64,000 bases of DNA from Actinomycetota bacterium (GCA_026003015.1 BPGL01000001.1:1132717-1196716); one strand, 5' to 3'. Positions 16,321-25,728 are shown, counted from the stretch's first letter. The notes: generated from the sequence alone by a model not told the origin. Numbers and translations: made by a program.

Positions 16321-17021
16321 GCGATCCGCACGACGAGGCGCTGCTCGCCGGCTACGTCCTCGGCGCGCTCGGCCCCGAGGACGAGCGCGCGGCCGAGCGG
16401 CACCTCCGGGAGCACCTGCCCGGGTGCGCGAGCTGTCGGGCGACGCTGGAGGAGCTCCGGTCGGTCGCGGGTGAGCTCGCGCTCGCGGCGGCGCCCCGGA
16501 GGCCCCCGGCCCTGCTCCTGCCGCGCCTGCGGCGCGCGGTCGAGCGCCGCGCCCGAACGCGGCGCCTGCGACCCGCGAGCGTGGCGGCCGGGGTGGTGCT
16601 GGCGGCGGCGCTCGGAGGGCTCGGCATCGTTCGAGGCGGTCCGGGCGGCGTCGCCGAGGCGGGCCTGCTCACCCAGCTGTCCCCCGAGCACCTCGACCAG
16701 GCCCTGGCGCTCACGGCCCGCACCGACGCGCAGGCGGTCGCCGTCGGACCGGCGACCGAGGTCCACGCCCCGGGCCTCGACCACTTCTACGTCTTCGGGC
16801 GCGACGTTCCCCTGCCGCCGCCCGGGTCGGTGTACCGGCTGTGGCTCGTCGGCGCCGCCGGGTACCGCTACCTCGGCGAGTTCCGTCCCGCGCCCGACGG
16901 CACCGTCGTGCTGCGCATCGAGGCCCAGCCCCAGGCCTGGGACGGCGTGCTCGTCACCCTCGAGCCGGCCGGCTCGGCGCCCTCCGAACCCGGTCGGCCG
17001 ATGTGGTCGAGCGCCGGCTGA
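16317..17021 (+). CDS. zinc-binding anti-sigma factor, RskA-like
   Basis: 234 residues. Cytoplasmic anti-sigma domain with the H-x3-C-x2-C zinc motif (HLPGCASC), one helix at about 85-105, and an extracytoplasmic domain resembling the RskA C-terminal domain (PGSVYRLWLV). GTG start overlaps the sigma stop. It should bind and silence the sigma factor encoded before it; the signal that releases it is not visible from sequence. Confidence 0.85.
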   Translation: MSDPHDEALLAGYVLGALGPEDERAAERHLREHLPGCASCRATLEELRSVAGELALAAAPRRPPALLLPRLRRAVERRARTRRLRPASVAAGVVLAAALGGLGIVRGGPGGVAEAGLLTQLSPEHLDQALALTARTDAQAVAVGPATEVHAPGLDHFYVFGRDVPLPPPGSVYRLWLVGAAGYRYLGEFRPAPDGTVVLRIEAQPQAWDGVLVTLEPAGSAPSEPGRPMWSSAG

Positions 17022-17035
17022 GGCCTCAGGGCCTC
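17020..17035. terminator. small hairpin between convergent genes
   Basis: GAGGCC at 17020-17025 pairs with GGCCTC at 17030-17035 around a 4-base loop, just at the anti-sigma stop codon. The genes on both sides converge here. No U-run follows, so its strength as a terminator is doubtful. Confidence 0.3.
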
Positions 17036-17060
17036 GCTCCGCCCCCGCCCGGGGATCGCC

Positions 17061-17762
17061 CTAGCCGGCGGTCGCGACCGCGGCCGGGCGCGGGGCGGCC
17101 GGGCGCGCGGCCCGCAGGAACCCCCAGAACATCGCGCCGATCCCCGCCACGAGCGTCGCGGCGAACCCCAGGAGCATCCCTCGAGCGCTGAAGGCCGCGC
17201 CGGCGGCCACGACCGTCGCCCCGAGCGCCACGAGCAAGGTGCCGACGAACCGGTCGCGCAGCTCGGGCCGCCCCCGCATCCTCGCCGCCGACCACAGCGT
17301 CCCCGCGATGAGCACGAGGTAGGAGGGGGTCGCGATGAGCCGGGGCAGGCGGTAGGCGGGCGTGTGCTGGCCGAGGACCTCCCGCCCCGAGGGGAGCTGC
17401 TCGGCCAGGGCGCGGGGGTCGAAGGCGGCGCGCTGCAGAACCGCGATCGTGAGCGCGGTGCAGAACACGAGCGCCAGGGCCACGGCCCAGGTCGCGATCG
17501 GACGGCGGACGAGCAGCACCACCTCACCGGCCGCCAGGAAGGGGACGTTGAGGACCGCGCCGAGCGCCCAGTAGATCCCGAAGGTCGTGCGGCTCCAGCC
17601 GCCGAGCACGCCGGAGAGCAGCGCCAGCGACGCGACGCCGTACATCGCGAGCGCGATCGCCCACAGCAGCTCGAAGGGGCGGCGGCGCTCGACGTAGCGA
17701 CGGCCGAGCATGCCGGCGAAGAGGAACGCGACGGCGGCGGCGACCAGGGGAGCGATCCACAT
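17061..17762 (-). CDS. seven-helix membrane protein, unknown function
   Basis: 233 residues, almost entirely hydrophobic with about seven helices and short loops (ERRRPFELLWAIALAMYGVASLALL; ATPSYLVLIAGTLWSAAR). GGAGGCGGG immediately precedes the ATG at 17762, which fixes the start although the frame stays open further upstream. I recognise it only as a type of conserved actinobacterial membrane protein and assign no function. Divergently oriented to the TIM-barrel gene 27 bp away. Confidence 0.75.
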   Translation of the reverse strand: MWIAPLVAAAVAFLFAGMLGRRYVERRRPFELLWAIALAMYGVASLALLSGVLGGWSRTTFGIYWALGAVLNVPFLAAGEVVLLVRRPIATWAVALALVFCTALTIAVLQRAAFDPRALAEQLPSGREVLGQHTPAYRLPRLIATPSYLVLIAGTLWSAARMRGRPELRDRFVGTLLVALGATVVAAGAAFSARGMLLGFAATLVAGIGAMFWGFLRAARPAAPRPAAVATAG

Positions 17763-17789
17763 CCCGCCTCCGAGGATACCCTTGGGGCC

Positions 17790-18588
17790 GTGGCGCCCCC
17801 ATCGGTGCTGTTCTCGACCGCCGCGTTCTTCGCGCGCCCGCTGGCCGAGACGTTCCGCCTCGTGGCGGAGGCCGGCTACGCCGGCGTGGAGGTCATGGTG
17901 ACGCGCGACCCCCGCGAGCCGGGACCCGGTCGAGATGGCCCGGCTGGCCGCCGAGCACGACCTCGAGATCGGGGCGATCCACGCGCCCTGCCTGCTCGTC
18001 ACGCGGCGGATCTGGGGGACCGACCCGCTCGAGAAGATCGCCCGGGCGATCGAGGTCGCCCGGGCCGTCGGGGCACGCGTCGTCGTGATGCACCCCCCGT
18101 ACCGATGGCAGCAGACGTACCGACGCTGGCTCACCGACGAGCTGCCCCACGTCGCGGCCCGCACCGGCGTCGTGGTCGCGATCGAGAACATGTTCCCCGT
18201 GCGCGTGGCCGGGCGAGCGGTGACGATGCACGCCGCCCACGACCTCGAGGCGCTCGAGCGGCTGCCCCACGTGGCGCTGGACACGAGCCACGCCGCGGTC
18301 GCCGGCCACGACCTCGTCGAGATCGGGCGCCGCCTGGCGGGGCGCCTCGCCCACGTCCACCTGTCCGACAACCTCGGACGAGGCTGGGACAACCACCTGC
18401 CACCGGGCGACGGCGTCTTGCCGCTCGAGGCGTTCTGCGCCGAGCTCGCGCTCGGCGGGTACGACGGGCGCGTGTCGCTCGAGGTCGACCTCCGAGGCCA
18501 CCTCGACGACCCCGGCCGCCTGCGCGGCGTCATGGTCGCGATGCGCGAGCGCGTCGAGGCGAGCCTCGCGCCCCAGCCCGGGCCCTGA
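17790..18588 (+). CDS. sugar phosphate isomerase/epimerase-like TIM-barrel protein (frameshifted)
   Basis: The N-terminal part (STAAFFARPLAETFRLVAEAGYAGVEVMV) reads from a GTG at 17790; the rest (ARLAAEHDLEIGAIHAPCLL to the stop) is in another frame. One extra base in the G/C run near 17918 explains the switch, and the length (3n+1) agrees. Metal-ligand residues of the AP endonuclease 2/xylose isomerase-like family are visible: HPP, IENM, DTSHA, HVHLSDN, SLEVD. Substrate unknown. Probably a sequencing error rather than a real mutation. Confidence 0.75.
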
Positions 18589-18630
18589 GCGGCCCCCCCG
18601 GCCCTCGTCGCGGCTGCTAGCCTCCGCCGG

Positions 18631-18789
18631 GTGCGTCGGCCGACCGCGATCGCGCTGATCGTCCTCGCCGTGCTCCTCGGGGTCACGGCGGTGGTCCAGT
18701 TCACCCAGCCGGCTCCTCCCCGGCCCTACCCGGGGCCGATGCCGGGAACGCCCCTGCCGCCGGAGCTCACCCGGACGCCGAACCCATAA
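18631..18789 (+). CDS. 52-residue membrane-anchored Pro-rich peptide
   Basis: GTG at 18631, seven bases after a TAGCCT that could be a -10 element, so possibly leaderless. One N-terminal helix (AIALIVLAVLLGVTAVVQF) and a Pro-rich outside tail (PAPPRPYPGPMPGTPLPP). Overlaps the end of the convergent hydrolase gene by 23 bp. No known family. Confidence 0.45.
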   Translation: MRRPTAIALIVLAVLLGVTAVVQFTQPAPPRPYPGPMPGTPLPPELTRTPNP

Positions 18790-19555
18790 GGCCCGGGCCC
18801 GCCGGCGGCAGGTAGCGCGCGAGCCACCCGAGCACGAGGTCGCGCGAACGCTCGCCCTGGTTGCCGTCGAGCAGCTCGGTCCCGTGGTCCGCGGTCGTGA
18901 GCAGCTCCACCTGCTTGGGCGCCCCGGCGTGCTCGAAGAAGGCCTGGGCCGAGGCGGCGGCGGTCGCGTCCTCGGTGCCGGCGAGGAAGAGCGTGGCCGC
19001 CTCCACGCGGGCGAGCACGTCGGGGCCGGCGACGAGCCCGCCGAGCTGCTCGGGCGCCGACAGCGTCACGACCGCGGCGATCCCGTCCGGGTCCTCGGCG
19101 GCGACGACGAGCGCGGCGGTCCCGCCCATGCTCGCCCCGACGAGCGCGATCGCGTCGGCCCCCCGCTCCCGCAGCGCCCGGACCGCGGCGGCCAGATCGA
19201 TCGGCGCCCGATCCGGGTCCTTCGTCCCGGCCGAGCACCCGGCGTCACCGCCCGGGCAGTACCCGCGGAAGTCGAAGGTGAGGACGAGGTAGCCCTGGTC
19301 GCCGAGGCGGTCGGCGAACGGGAACCAGGAGGACTGGTCCGCCGGGAGCATGTGGGCGAGCACCACGCCCGCCGTCGCGTCCTCGGGGCCGAACAGCCGA
19401 CCGGCGAGGCGCACCCCGTCGGCGGTGCGGAAGCCGATCGGTCGCGATCCCTCGAGCGCGGCGCTCAGGCGCGCCCGGTCGGCGTCGCCCCCGCAGGCCC
19501 CGAGCCCGCCGACGGCCAGGCAGATGAGGACGATCGCGACGGCCGCCCGACGCAC
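18767..19555 (-). CDS. alpha/beta-hydrolase lipoprotein
   Basis: 262 residues. Lipoprotein signal (GGLGACGG), then an alpha/beta-hydrolase fold with the nucleophile elbow GASMGG, the upstream HMLPADQSSW loop and a C-terminal TTADHGTELL containing the catalytic His; the acid is probably the Asp in GTEDA. This is the dienelactone hydrolase-like group; the substrate cannot be told. Exported and lipid-anchored by prediction. GTG start at 19555. Confidence 0.8.
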   Translation of the reverse strand: MRRAAVAIVLICLAVGGLGACGGDADRARLSAALEGSRPIGFRTADGVRLAGRLFGPEDATAGVVLAHMLPADQSSWFPFADRLGDQGYLVLTFDFRGYCPGGDAGCSAGTKDPDRAPIDLAAAVRALRERGADAIALVGASMGGTAALVVAAEDPDGIAAVVTLSAPEQLGGLVAGPDVLARVEAATLFLAGTEDATAAASAQAFFEHAGAPKQVELLTTADHGTELLDGNQGERSRDLVLGWLARYLPPAGPGLMGSASG

Positions 19556-19571
19556 GGGCCCGCACCCCCCG

Positions 19572-19673
19572 CTACTTGCCGAGCTTCATCCGCTGGTGGC
19601 GGGTGCGCTTCAGGAGCTTCTTGTGCTTCTTCTTGCGCATCTTCTTCCGACGCTTCTTGATCAGCGACGGCAC
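19572..19673 (-). CDS. 30S ribosomal protein bS22 (small basic actinobacterial ribosomal protein)
   Basis: 33 residues, GTG start, AAAGGA upstream. The product is almost all Lys/Arg: SLIKKRRKKMRKKKHKKLL then KRTRHQRMKLGK. This matches the actinobacterial bS22 family (AURKAIP1/COX24 domain), a tiny protein found on the small ribosomal subunit of mycobacteria and relatives. Often missed in annotation because of its length. Confidence 0.9.
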   Translation of the reverse strand: MPSLIKKRRKKMRKKKHKKLLKRTRHQRMKLGK

Positions 19674-19698
19674 GCGTCCACGTCCTTTCGCTTCTCGA

Positions 19699-20585
19699 TC
19701 ACTCGGTCCCGAAGAGCTTGCGGAGGTCCACCCGCCGGATGCGGAAGTCGTCCTCCAGGCGAACGGAGCCCAGTCTAAGGGCTTTCGGGGGCTCTGCCAC
19801 CGGCGAGATCAGCCGCAGACCCCCGTCGGCCGGCACGTGCTCGAGGTACCCCAGCCCCGGGGTGCCCCCGGCCCCGTCCGACAGGCCGACGAGGAGCCGG
19901 TCGAGCGCGAGCAGGTCGAACAGCGGGGGCAGCGTCGGCAGGAAGGCGGTGGGCCGCACGCGGAACCGGTGCAGCGGCCGGTCGAAGTAGCGCGCCATGG
20001 CCAGGCGGCGCTGCTCCATCCGCTGCTCGACGCTCGAGGCGACGACCTGCGGGTGGACCGGCGCCACGGCCGTGGCCACCCCGAAGAAGCGCTCGACGAT
20101 GCCCATGATCGGCTCGAGCTCCTCCCCGCGCTGCAGCCCCGCCACGAGATCGGGGGCGACGAGGTCGACGATCGCGGCGACGACGAGCTGCGCGCGGATC
20201 CCTCCGACCTCGCCGCCGGTGTCGATCACGACGAGGTCCGCCCCGTCGGCGCGGGCACGATCGCGCAGGCGGCGGAGCGCGCCGACGAGCGGGAGCAGGT
20301 GGTCCTCCAGGCTCGTCGACCCGACGAACCCGATCGCGTCGGCCTGGGCCATCCGATCGTGCGTGAGGTCGTCGGGGAGGCGATCACCTTGAGCCCCACC
20401 GTGGCGGGAGGGCCGACCGTCGTGCGCGCGACGTCGGCGTCGAGGTAGGCCACGCGTCGACCGAGCCGGAGGGCGAACGCGCAGGCGGCCCGCGCCAGCG
20501 TGCTCTTGCCCGTGTCGATCCCGCCGACGAACAGGACGAGCGAGGCGCGGGCGGCGGCGTCGACGAGGCGCTCGTGCTCGTTCAC
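19699..20585 (-). CDS. Clp1-like P-loop polynucleotide kinase/NTPase (frameshifted)
   Basis: GTG at 20585. Residues 20-30 hold the P-loop GGIDTGKST, followed by YLDADVARTTVGPPATVGLK, the DxDxGQsxxGPP-type signature of the Clp1/Grc3 family. The frame then breaks near 20373 (one C missing; length 3n+2) and resumes as AQADAIGFVGSTSLEDHLLPLV to the stop at 19699. Clp1/Grc3 proteins phosphorylate 5'-OH ends of RNA or DNA; bacterial members are mostly uncharacterised. Its start overlaps the stop of the phosphatase-like gene (GTGA), so both are made together. Confidence 0.72.
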
Positions 20586-21460
20586 GCGGACCTCGGGGGC
20601 ATGCGCCGCGACCGGGGCGTCTCGGAGCCGTGCCCGTGGACCGGGGCCGCGAGGAGCCGCCACACGGGCCAGTAGGCGTCGGGCTCGACGTTGTCGTCGA
20701 ACACGAGCACGTGCTCGGTGCGGCCGCGGCTGCGCGCGACGAGCAGCGCCGGGTCGTTCACGTCGGCGATCGAGATCGTCTCGACCCCCGCCTCGATCGC
20801 GGCCCCCGCGAACCCGTGGTCGGCCACGACGAGATCGGGCGTCGCCTCCTCGAGCATCCGCTCCATCGCGTCCGGTCGGTGCGTGTGCCGGGGCTCCCGC
20901 GTGTCGGTGAGGACCGTGAGCCCGTCCCAGTGGTCGATCGCCCACTCGTGCCCGACGCTCGGGTCGAACCAGCGGACGCCGACCCCGAGGCGCAGGACGC
21001 GCGCCCCCGCTCGCTCGAGGAGCAGGCCGAGCTCGTGGTACAGGTGGGCGAGCCCGACGGGGTGGCCGGTGGCGAGCACCACGGTCGCGCGCTCGCGGCA
21101 GGCGACGGCGAGCCGGTCGCCGGCGGCCAACGCGGCCTCCACGATCGGCTCCGGGCGGATCTCCACCGGCCCGAAGCGCCGCTCCCGGTCGATCGGGGCG
21201 CCCGTGGCCGCCTCGATCAGGTCGAGGATCGCGTCCAGGTCGAGCCCGTCGGCGAGGCCGGTCATGCCGAAGCCCTTGTCCGGATCGCCCTCGAGCAGGG
21301 CCAGGGCGTTGCGGCGGACGTTGTCGAGCGGGTGGCTCGCCCGACCGGCGATCCCGCCCTCGAGCAACCCCCGCTCGATCTCGTCGGGGTCGAGCGGCCC
21401 CGGAGCCCACCGCCCGTCGATCGGGGGCAGGCGCCGGACGTGGTCTTCGATAACGTCCAC
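20582..21460 (-). CDS. putative phosphatase (PF15698-like)
   Basis: 292 residues from a GTG at 21460. Motifs that I associate with this mainly actinobacterial family are present in order: VLATGHPVGLAHLY, PRHTHRP, VADHGFAGAA, ADVNDPALLV and DDNVEPDAYWP. The clustered His and Asp residues suggest a metal-dependent site. Biochemical function is poorly defined. Four-base overlap with the Clp1-like kinase downstream links the two genes; a divergent SDR gene starts 25 bp away. Confidence 0.7.
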   Translation of the reverse strand: MDVIEDHVRRLPPIDGRWAPGPLDPDEIERGLLEGGIAGRASHPLDNVRRNALALLEGDPDKGFGMTGLADGLDLDAILDLIEAATGAPIDRERRFGPVEIRPEPIVEAALAAGDRLAVACRERATVVLATGHPVGLAHLYHELGLLLERAGARVLRLGVGVRWFDPSVGHEWAIDHWDGLTVLTDTREPRHTHRPDAMERMLEEATPDLVVADHGFAGAAIEAGVETISIADVNDPALLVARSRGRTEHVLVFDDNVEPDAYWPVWRLLAAPVHGHGSETPRSRRMPPRSA

Positions 21461-21484
21461 GCGAGCGAGGGTATCGGAACCGGG

Positions 21485-22273
21485 ATGCGGATCCGCGGCG
21501 CCGTGGTGGTGGTGACGGGCGCCTCGTCGGGGATCGGCGAGGCGACGGCCCTGGCCTTCGCCCGCGCCGGGGCGAGGGTCGTCCTCGCCGCGCGCCGGAT
21601 GGGGCGCCTCGAGGCGCTCGCGGAGCGCATCGGGCGCGGCGGCGGGACGGCGCACGCCGTGGCCTGCGACGTGGCCGCCCCCGAGCAGCTCGAGGCGCTC
21701 GAGGCCGCGACCCGGGCGACCTTCGGCCCGGCCGACGTCCTCGTGAACAACGCCGGGATCCCGAGCGGGCCGTTCGAGTCGATGTCGGCGGCCGACGTCG
21801 AGCGGGTGGTGCGGGTGAACCTCCTCGGCGTCCTGCACGGGACGCGCGTGTTCCTGCCGGGGATGCGGGAGCGCGGACGCGGGCACATCGTGAACGTCGC
21901 CTCGCTCGCGGGGCGCTTCGCCACCCCCGGGGCGGAGGTGTACACCGCGACGAAGCACGCCGTCGTCGCCTTCTCCGAGGCTCTGGACGTCCGACTGCAG
22001 GGCACCGGGGTCCGGGTGACGGCGGTCGAGCCGGGCTTCGTGCCGACCGAGGGCTTCGGGGGCGCCGTGCGGCCCGCGGCGCTGTCCCTCACGCCCGAGC
22101 GGGTCGCCACGGCGATCGTGCGCGTCGTTGCCCGCGAGATCGCGCCGGAGCTCGGCGTCCCCGGGTGGGTGAAGCCCCTGGAGGTCGTCCGCGTCCTCGC
22201 CCCGCCCCTGTACCGATGGGGGATGCGCCGGGCCGCCCGCCGCTACCTGCCCTCCTCGCCTCGACCCCGGTGA
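21485..22273 (+). CDS. short-chain dehydrogenase/reductase
   Basis: 262 residues. Cofactor motif TGASSGIG (residues 12-19), NNAG at about 92, catalytic Ser-Tyr-Lys in NVASLAG..YTATKH. The Arg-rich stretch AARRMGR after the second strand favours NADP. The C-terminal region after residue 220 has a basic tail. Substrate unknown. ATG at 21485. Confidence 0.88.
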   Translation: MRIRGAVVVVTGASSGIGEATALAFARAGARVVLAARRMGRLEALAERIGRGGGTAHAVACDVAAPEQLEALEAATRATFGPADVLVNNAGIPSGPFESMSAADVERVVRVNLLGVLHGTRVFLPGMRERGRGHIVNVASLAGRFATPGAEVYTATKHAVVAFSEALDVRLQGTGVRVTAVEPGFVPTEGFGGAVRPAALSLTPERVATAIVRVVAREIAPELGVPGWVKPLEVVRVLAPPLYRWGMRRAARRYLPSSPRPR

Positions 22274-22315
22274 GGCCCGCGCCCGCGCGGTACCGTGGAG
22301 GTCGGAGCGGGAGCC

Positions 22316-22642
22316 ATGAGGACGAGCGCAGGCGCGGGCCCGAGGTGGGCGGCGAGCACCGCCCCGACCACGATCCGCCGGCCCACCGACGAAGCGGACG
22401 TGCGACCCGATCGCCCCTGGCTCGTGATCGTGTGGAACGACCCGATCAACCTCATGTCGTACGTGACCTGGGTCTTCCAGAAGCTCTTCGGCTACCCCCG
22501 CGCGAAGGCCGAGCGCCTCATGTGGGACGTCCACACGAAGGGCAAGGCCGTCGTGGCGAGCGGCCCCCGCGAGAAGTGCGAGGCCGACGTCGCCCGCCTG
22601 CACGCCCACGGCCTGTGGGCGACCCTGCAGCAGGATCTGTGA
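22316..22642 (+). CDS. clpS: ATP-dependent Clp protease adaptor ClpS
   Basis: 108 residues. After a variable, disordered N-terminus of about 40 residues the ClpS core begins with [14 protein letters not shown], the conserved D-P-x-N-x-x-x-x-V pocket that recognises N-degron residues, followed by [16 protein letters not shown], the ClpA/ClpC-binding face. The ATG at 22316 is taken because GAGCGGGAG precedes it; a GTG seven codons upstream is possible. Overlaps the DUF2017 gene by four bases, the usual actinobacterial neighbour. Confidence 0.92.
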   Translation: MRTSAGAGPRWAASTAPTTIRRPTDEADVRPDRPWLVIVWNDPINLMSYVTWVFQKLFGYPRAKAERLMWDVHTKGKAVVASGPREKCEADVARLHAHGLWATLQQDL

Positions 22643-23148
22643 CCGTGCCGAGCGACGCGAACCCGTTCCGTCGGGACCGGGAGGGCTTCGCGGTCCGCCT
22701 CGAGCGCCCCGCCCGGGCGCTGCTGGGCGCCCTGGCCTCGGAGCTCGCGGGGGTCCTGACGGGCGCGACGGCCGACGACGACCCCGCGGTGGCCCGGCTG
22801 TTCCCCACCGCCTACCCCGACGACCCCGCGCGCACGATGGAGTTCGAGCACGTCGCCGGCGAGGACCTGCGACGCGACCGGCTCGAGCGCCTACAGATCC
22901 TGTCGGACTCGGCGAACGCCCGGTGGCTGACCGAGGACCAGCTCCTCGCCTGGATGGGCGCGATCAACGACGCGCGCCTGGTCCTCGGCGTCCGGCTCGG
23001 CGTGACGGAGGAGACCGACGCCCGTAGCTTCGCGGACGACCCGGATCGCGCTCGCGCCTGGGCCACCTACGCGTACCTGAGCGCCCTGCTCGAGGCGATC
23101 GTCGAGGCGCTCGGCGACCCGTTGCCCGAGCGCGGCTCCGGGGCCTGA
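22639..23148 (+). CDS. DUF2017 family protein
   Basis: 169 residues, GTG start overlapping the clpS stop. Mostly helical and acidic, with PTAYPDDP and [24 protein letters not shown] in the second half, as in the DUF2017 family that follows clpS in many actinobacteria. Function unknown; the constant partnership suggests a link to ClpS/ClpC proteolysis. Confidence 0.85.
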   Translation: MTVPSDANPFRRDREGFAVRLERPARALLGALASELAGVLTGATADDDPAVARLFPTAYPDDPARTMEFEHVAGEDLRRDRLERLQILSDSANARWLTEDQLLAWMGAINDARLVLGVRLGVTEETDARSFADDPDRARAWATYAYLSALLEAIVEALGDPLPERGSGA

Positions 23149-23163
23149 GGGCGCAGGCCCTCA
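23146..23163. terminator. hairpin shared by convergent DUF2017 and pyk genes
   Basis: TGAGGGC at 23146-23152 pairs perfectly with GCCCTCA at 23157-23163 over a GCAG loop. The stem arms contain the stop codons of both genes. Works on both strands in principle; no U-run. Confidence 0.5.
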
Positions 23164-24594
23164 GCGCAGCGGCATCCCGATCCGGTGGACCTTCAGCATG
23201 TTCGTCGTCGTGCGCCCCGCGGGCGAGGCGGCGACCATCACGACCGCCTGCCCGGCCTCCGCGAGGCCGTGCTCCCGCAGGCCCTCGTCCATCAACGCGA
23301 CCATCTCGTCGGTGTCGGCGGGCACGCGCGACGGCAGGGCCTCCACCCCCCACAGCAGGCAGGTCGAGCGGCGGACGTCCTCGGGAGGGATGAACGCGTA
23401 GATCGGGGCCGCCGGTCGCTCGGCCGACAGCAGGCGGGCCGTCCTGCCGGTCTCGGTGTAGCAGGTGACGGCGACGACCCCCAGATCGGCCGCGGCCGTC
23501 AGGGCGGCCGCCCGCGCGATCGCGGCGCCCTCGCTCGCCGGGCGACGGGGCTCGGTGCGGGCGAGGAAGGCGCCGCCGGCCGACTCGGCGCGCGCCGCGA
23601 TCCGCATGGCCGCGGCGGCCGCCTCGAACGGGTACGAGCCGATCGCCGTCTCCCCCGACAGCATCACCGCGTCGGCGCCGTCGAGCACGGCGTTGGCGAC
23701 GTCGCTGGCCTCCGCGCGGGTCGGCCTGGGCGCGTGCAGCATCGACTCGAGCATCTGCGTCGCGACGATCGCGGGGCGACCCGCCGCCCGCGCGCGGCGC
23801 ACGAGGTCCTTCTGGATCAGCGGGATCTCCTCCATCGGGAGCTCCACGCCGAGGTCGCCCCGCGCGATCATGATCGCGTCGGCCTCGTCGAGGATCGCGT
23901 CGATCGCGTGGACCGCAGGACCGGTCTCGATCTTCGCGACGATCGGGACGATCCGCTCGTCCATCAGGGCGCGCAGCTGCCGAACGTCGTCGGGGGCCCG
24001 CACGAAGGACTGCGCGACGAAGTCGACGCCGAGCTCGAGCACCCGGGCGAGCCCCTCCCGGTCGCGCTCGGTCACCGCGGGCAGCCCCAGGCGCTCGGCC
24101 GGCACGTTCACCCCCTGGTGGGAGCGGGCCCAGCCGCCGCGGACGCACTCGGTGACGACGACGCCGCCCCGGACCTCCGCGACCGTGAGCTCGACGGCGC
24201 CGTCGGCCAGCAGCACCCGGTCGCCCGGCTCGAGGTCCGCCCCGAGCCCCGGGTAGGTCGTCGGGGCGCCCCGCTCGTCGCTGCCCCCGTCGGGCCGCAG
24301 CTCGAACCGCAGGCCGGGACGGAAGGGGAACGGGTCGGGGTCCAAACGCCCGAGCCGGACCTTCGGACCCGGGAGGTCGGCGAGCACCGCGAGCGCCCGG
24401 CCCACCTCGCGCTCCGCCTCGCGGACGAGCTCGACGATGCGAGCGTGATCGTCCGGCGTACCGTGGGACAGGTTCATCCGGAACACCGACGCCCCCGCCC
24501 GCACGAGCCCGCGCACCATCTTCGGCGTGCGGCTGGCCGGGCCGAGGGTCACGACGAGCTTCGTGCGGGCGGGGCGGAGGGCGTCCGAGCTCAT
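23161..24594 (-). CDS. pyk: pyruvate kinase
   Basis: 477 residues. TLGPASRTPKMVRGLVRAGASVFRMNLSHG at the start, the B domain in the middle, the active-site stretch KIETGPAVHAIDAIL and IARGDLGVELP, ATQMLESM, and the allosteric C-terminal domain (ITCYTETGRTA-like, here VTCYTETGRTA). Converts phosphoenolpyruvate and ADP to pyruvate and ATP. ATG overlaps the stop of the deacetylase-like gene (ATGA), an unusual operon partner. Confidence 0.95.
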   Translation of the reverse strand: MSSDALRPARTKLVVTLGPASRTPKMVRGLVRAGASVFRMNLSHGTPDDHARIVELVREAEREVGRALAVLADLPGPKVRLGRLDPDPFPFRPGLRFELRPDGGSDERGAPTTYPGLGADLEPGDRVLLADGAVELTVAEVRGGVVVTECVRGGWARSHQGVNVPAERLGLPAVTERDREGLARVLELGVDFVAQSFVRAPDDVRQLRALMDERIVPIVAKIETGPAVHAIDAILDEADAIMIARGDLGVELPMEEIPLIQKDLVRRARAAGRPAIVATQMLESMLHAPRPTRAEASDVANAVLDGADAVMLSGETAIGSYPFEAAAAAMRIAARAESAGGAFLARTEPRRPASEGAAIARAAALTAAADLGVVAVTCYTETGRTARLLSAERPAAPIYAFIPPEDVRRSTCLLWGVEALPSRVPADTDEMVALMDEGLREHGLAEAGQAVVMVAASPAGRTTTNMLKVHRIGMPLR

Positions 24595-25728
24595 CGAGGG
24601 CTCCCGATCGCCGCGCGCACCTCGGCCGCGACCCGACGCGCCGCCTCGTCGCCGGGCCCGGCGCCCAGGGCCGGCTCCGACAGCGTCGTCGGGACCGGCC
24701 CGCCGACGAGGCGCTCGGCCTCGTGGACCCAGGCCGCCGGCAGCTCGTCGGGCGGCGACGCCTCGGCCATCTCCGCCGCGTAGATCGTCCAGGCGCGCGG
24801 GACGACCTGCGCCCACCGGTAGCCGCCCCCGCCGGTGGCGACCCAGCGCCCCCCGGCCGCGTCGTGGGCGAGCTCGTGCAGGGCCCGCGCCGTCCGTCGA
24901 TACGTCGCCGTCGTGAGCAGCAGGTCGGCGAGGGGGTCGGTGTGGTGGGTGTCGCAGCCGAGCTGGGTCACGAGCACGTCGGGACCGAAGGCGCGCACGG
25001 CGTCGGGCACGACCGCGCCGAAGGCCGCCCACCACCCCTCGTCGCCCGTCCCCGGAGGGAGGGGCACGTTGATGGCCGTGTCCGGCGCCCCCGGCCCCCC
25101 GCGCTCGGTCGCATCGCCGGTCCCGGGGAAGAACCACGGGGCGCGCTCGTGGATGGAGACGGTGAGCACGCGGGGATCGTTCCAGAAGATCGCCTGCGGC
25201 CCGTCGCCGTGGTGCACGTCGACGTCCACGTAGGCGATCCGCCGCGCACCGGCCGCCAGGAGCCACGCGATCGCGACCGCCGGGTCGTCGTAGACGCAGA
25301 ACCCCGAGGCGCGCTCCGGCATCGCGTGGTGCAGACCTCCGGCCGCGTTGAACGCGTGGGCGACCCGCCCCGACCACACGAGGCGCGCCGCCTCGACGCT
25401 CGCCCCCCACGACGAGCGCCGCCGCCTCGTGCATGTCCCGGAAGATCGGGTTGTCGCCCGGCCCGTAGCCGAACCGCCGCCAGTCGCCCTCCTCGCCGTG
25501 CCCCGCCCGCCGCGTCGCGTCGATGAACGCCGGGGTGTGGACGAGGCCGATCGTGCGGTCCTCGGCCGGCGCGCAGCCCACGACCTCGACGTTCGGCAGC
25601 TCGGGAAGCCCGTAGGCGTCGAGCAGGGCCCAGGTGAGCAGCACCCGCTCGGGTCGCAGGGGATGGCCCGGTCCGTGGTCGTAGCGGCGGACGTCGTCGG
25701 AGCGCACGATCGCCACGCGCCCGCTCAC
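24591..25728 (-). CDS. histone deacetylase-family hydrolase, AcuC-like (frameshifted)
   Basis: GTG at 25728; N-terminal part up to MHEAAALVV in one frame, the remainder in another. An extra base in the C run at 25402-25407 accounts for it (length 3n+1). The joined protein has the zinc/catalytic set of class I/II deacetylase-like enzymes: NAAGGLHHA, DVDVHHGDG, SIHE, GCDTHHTDPL, GGGGY. AcuC members are thought to act on acetylated lysines or small acyl amides. Overlaps both neighbours by four bases. Confidence 0.82.

Noticed and set aside
17061-18704. A 547-codon minus-strand frame extending the seven-helix protein
   Set aside because: Codons beyond 17762 are opposite the TIM-barrel gene and low-complexity; the ribosome binding site and first helix fix the start at 17762.
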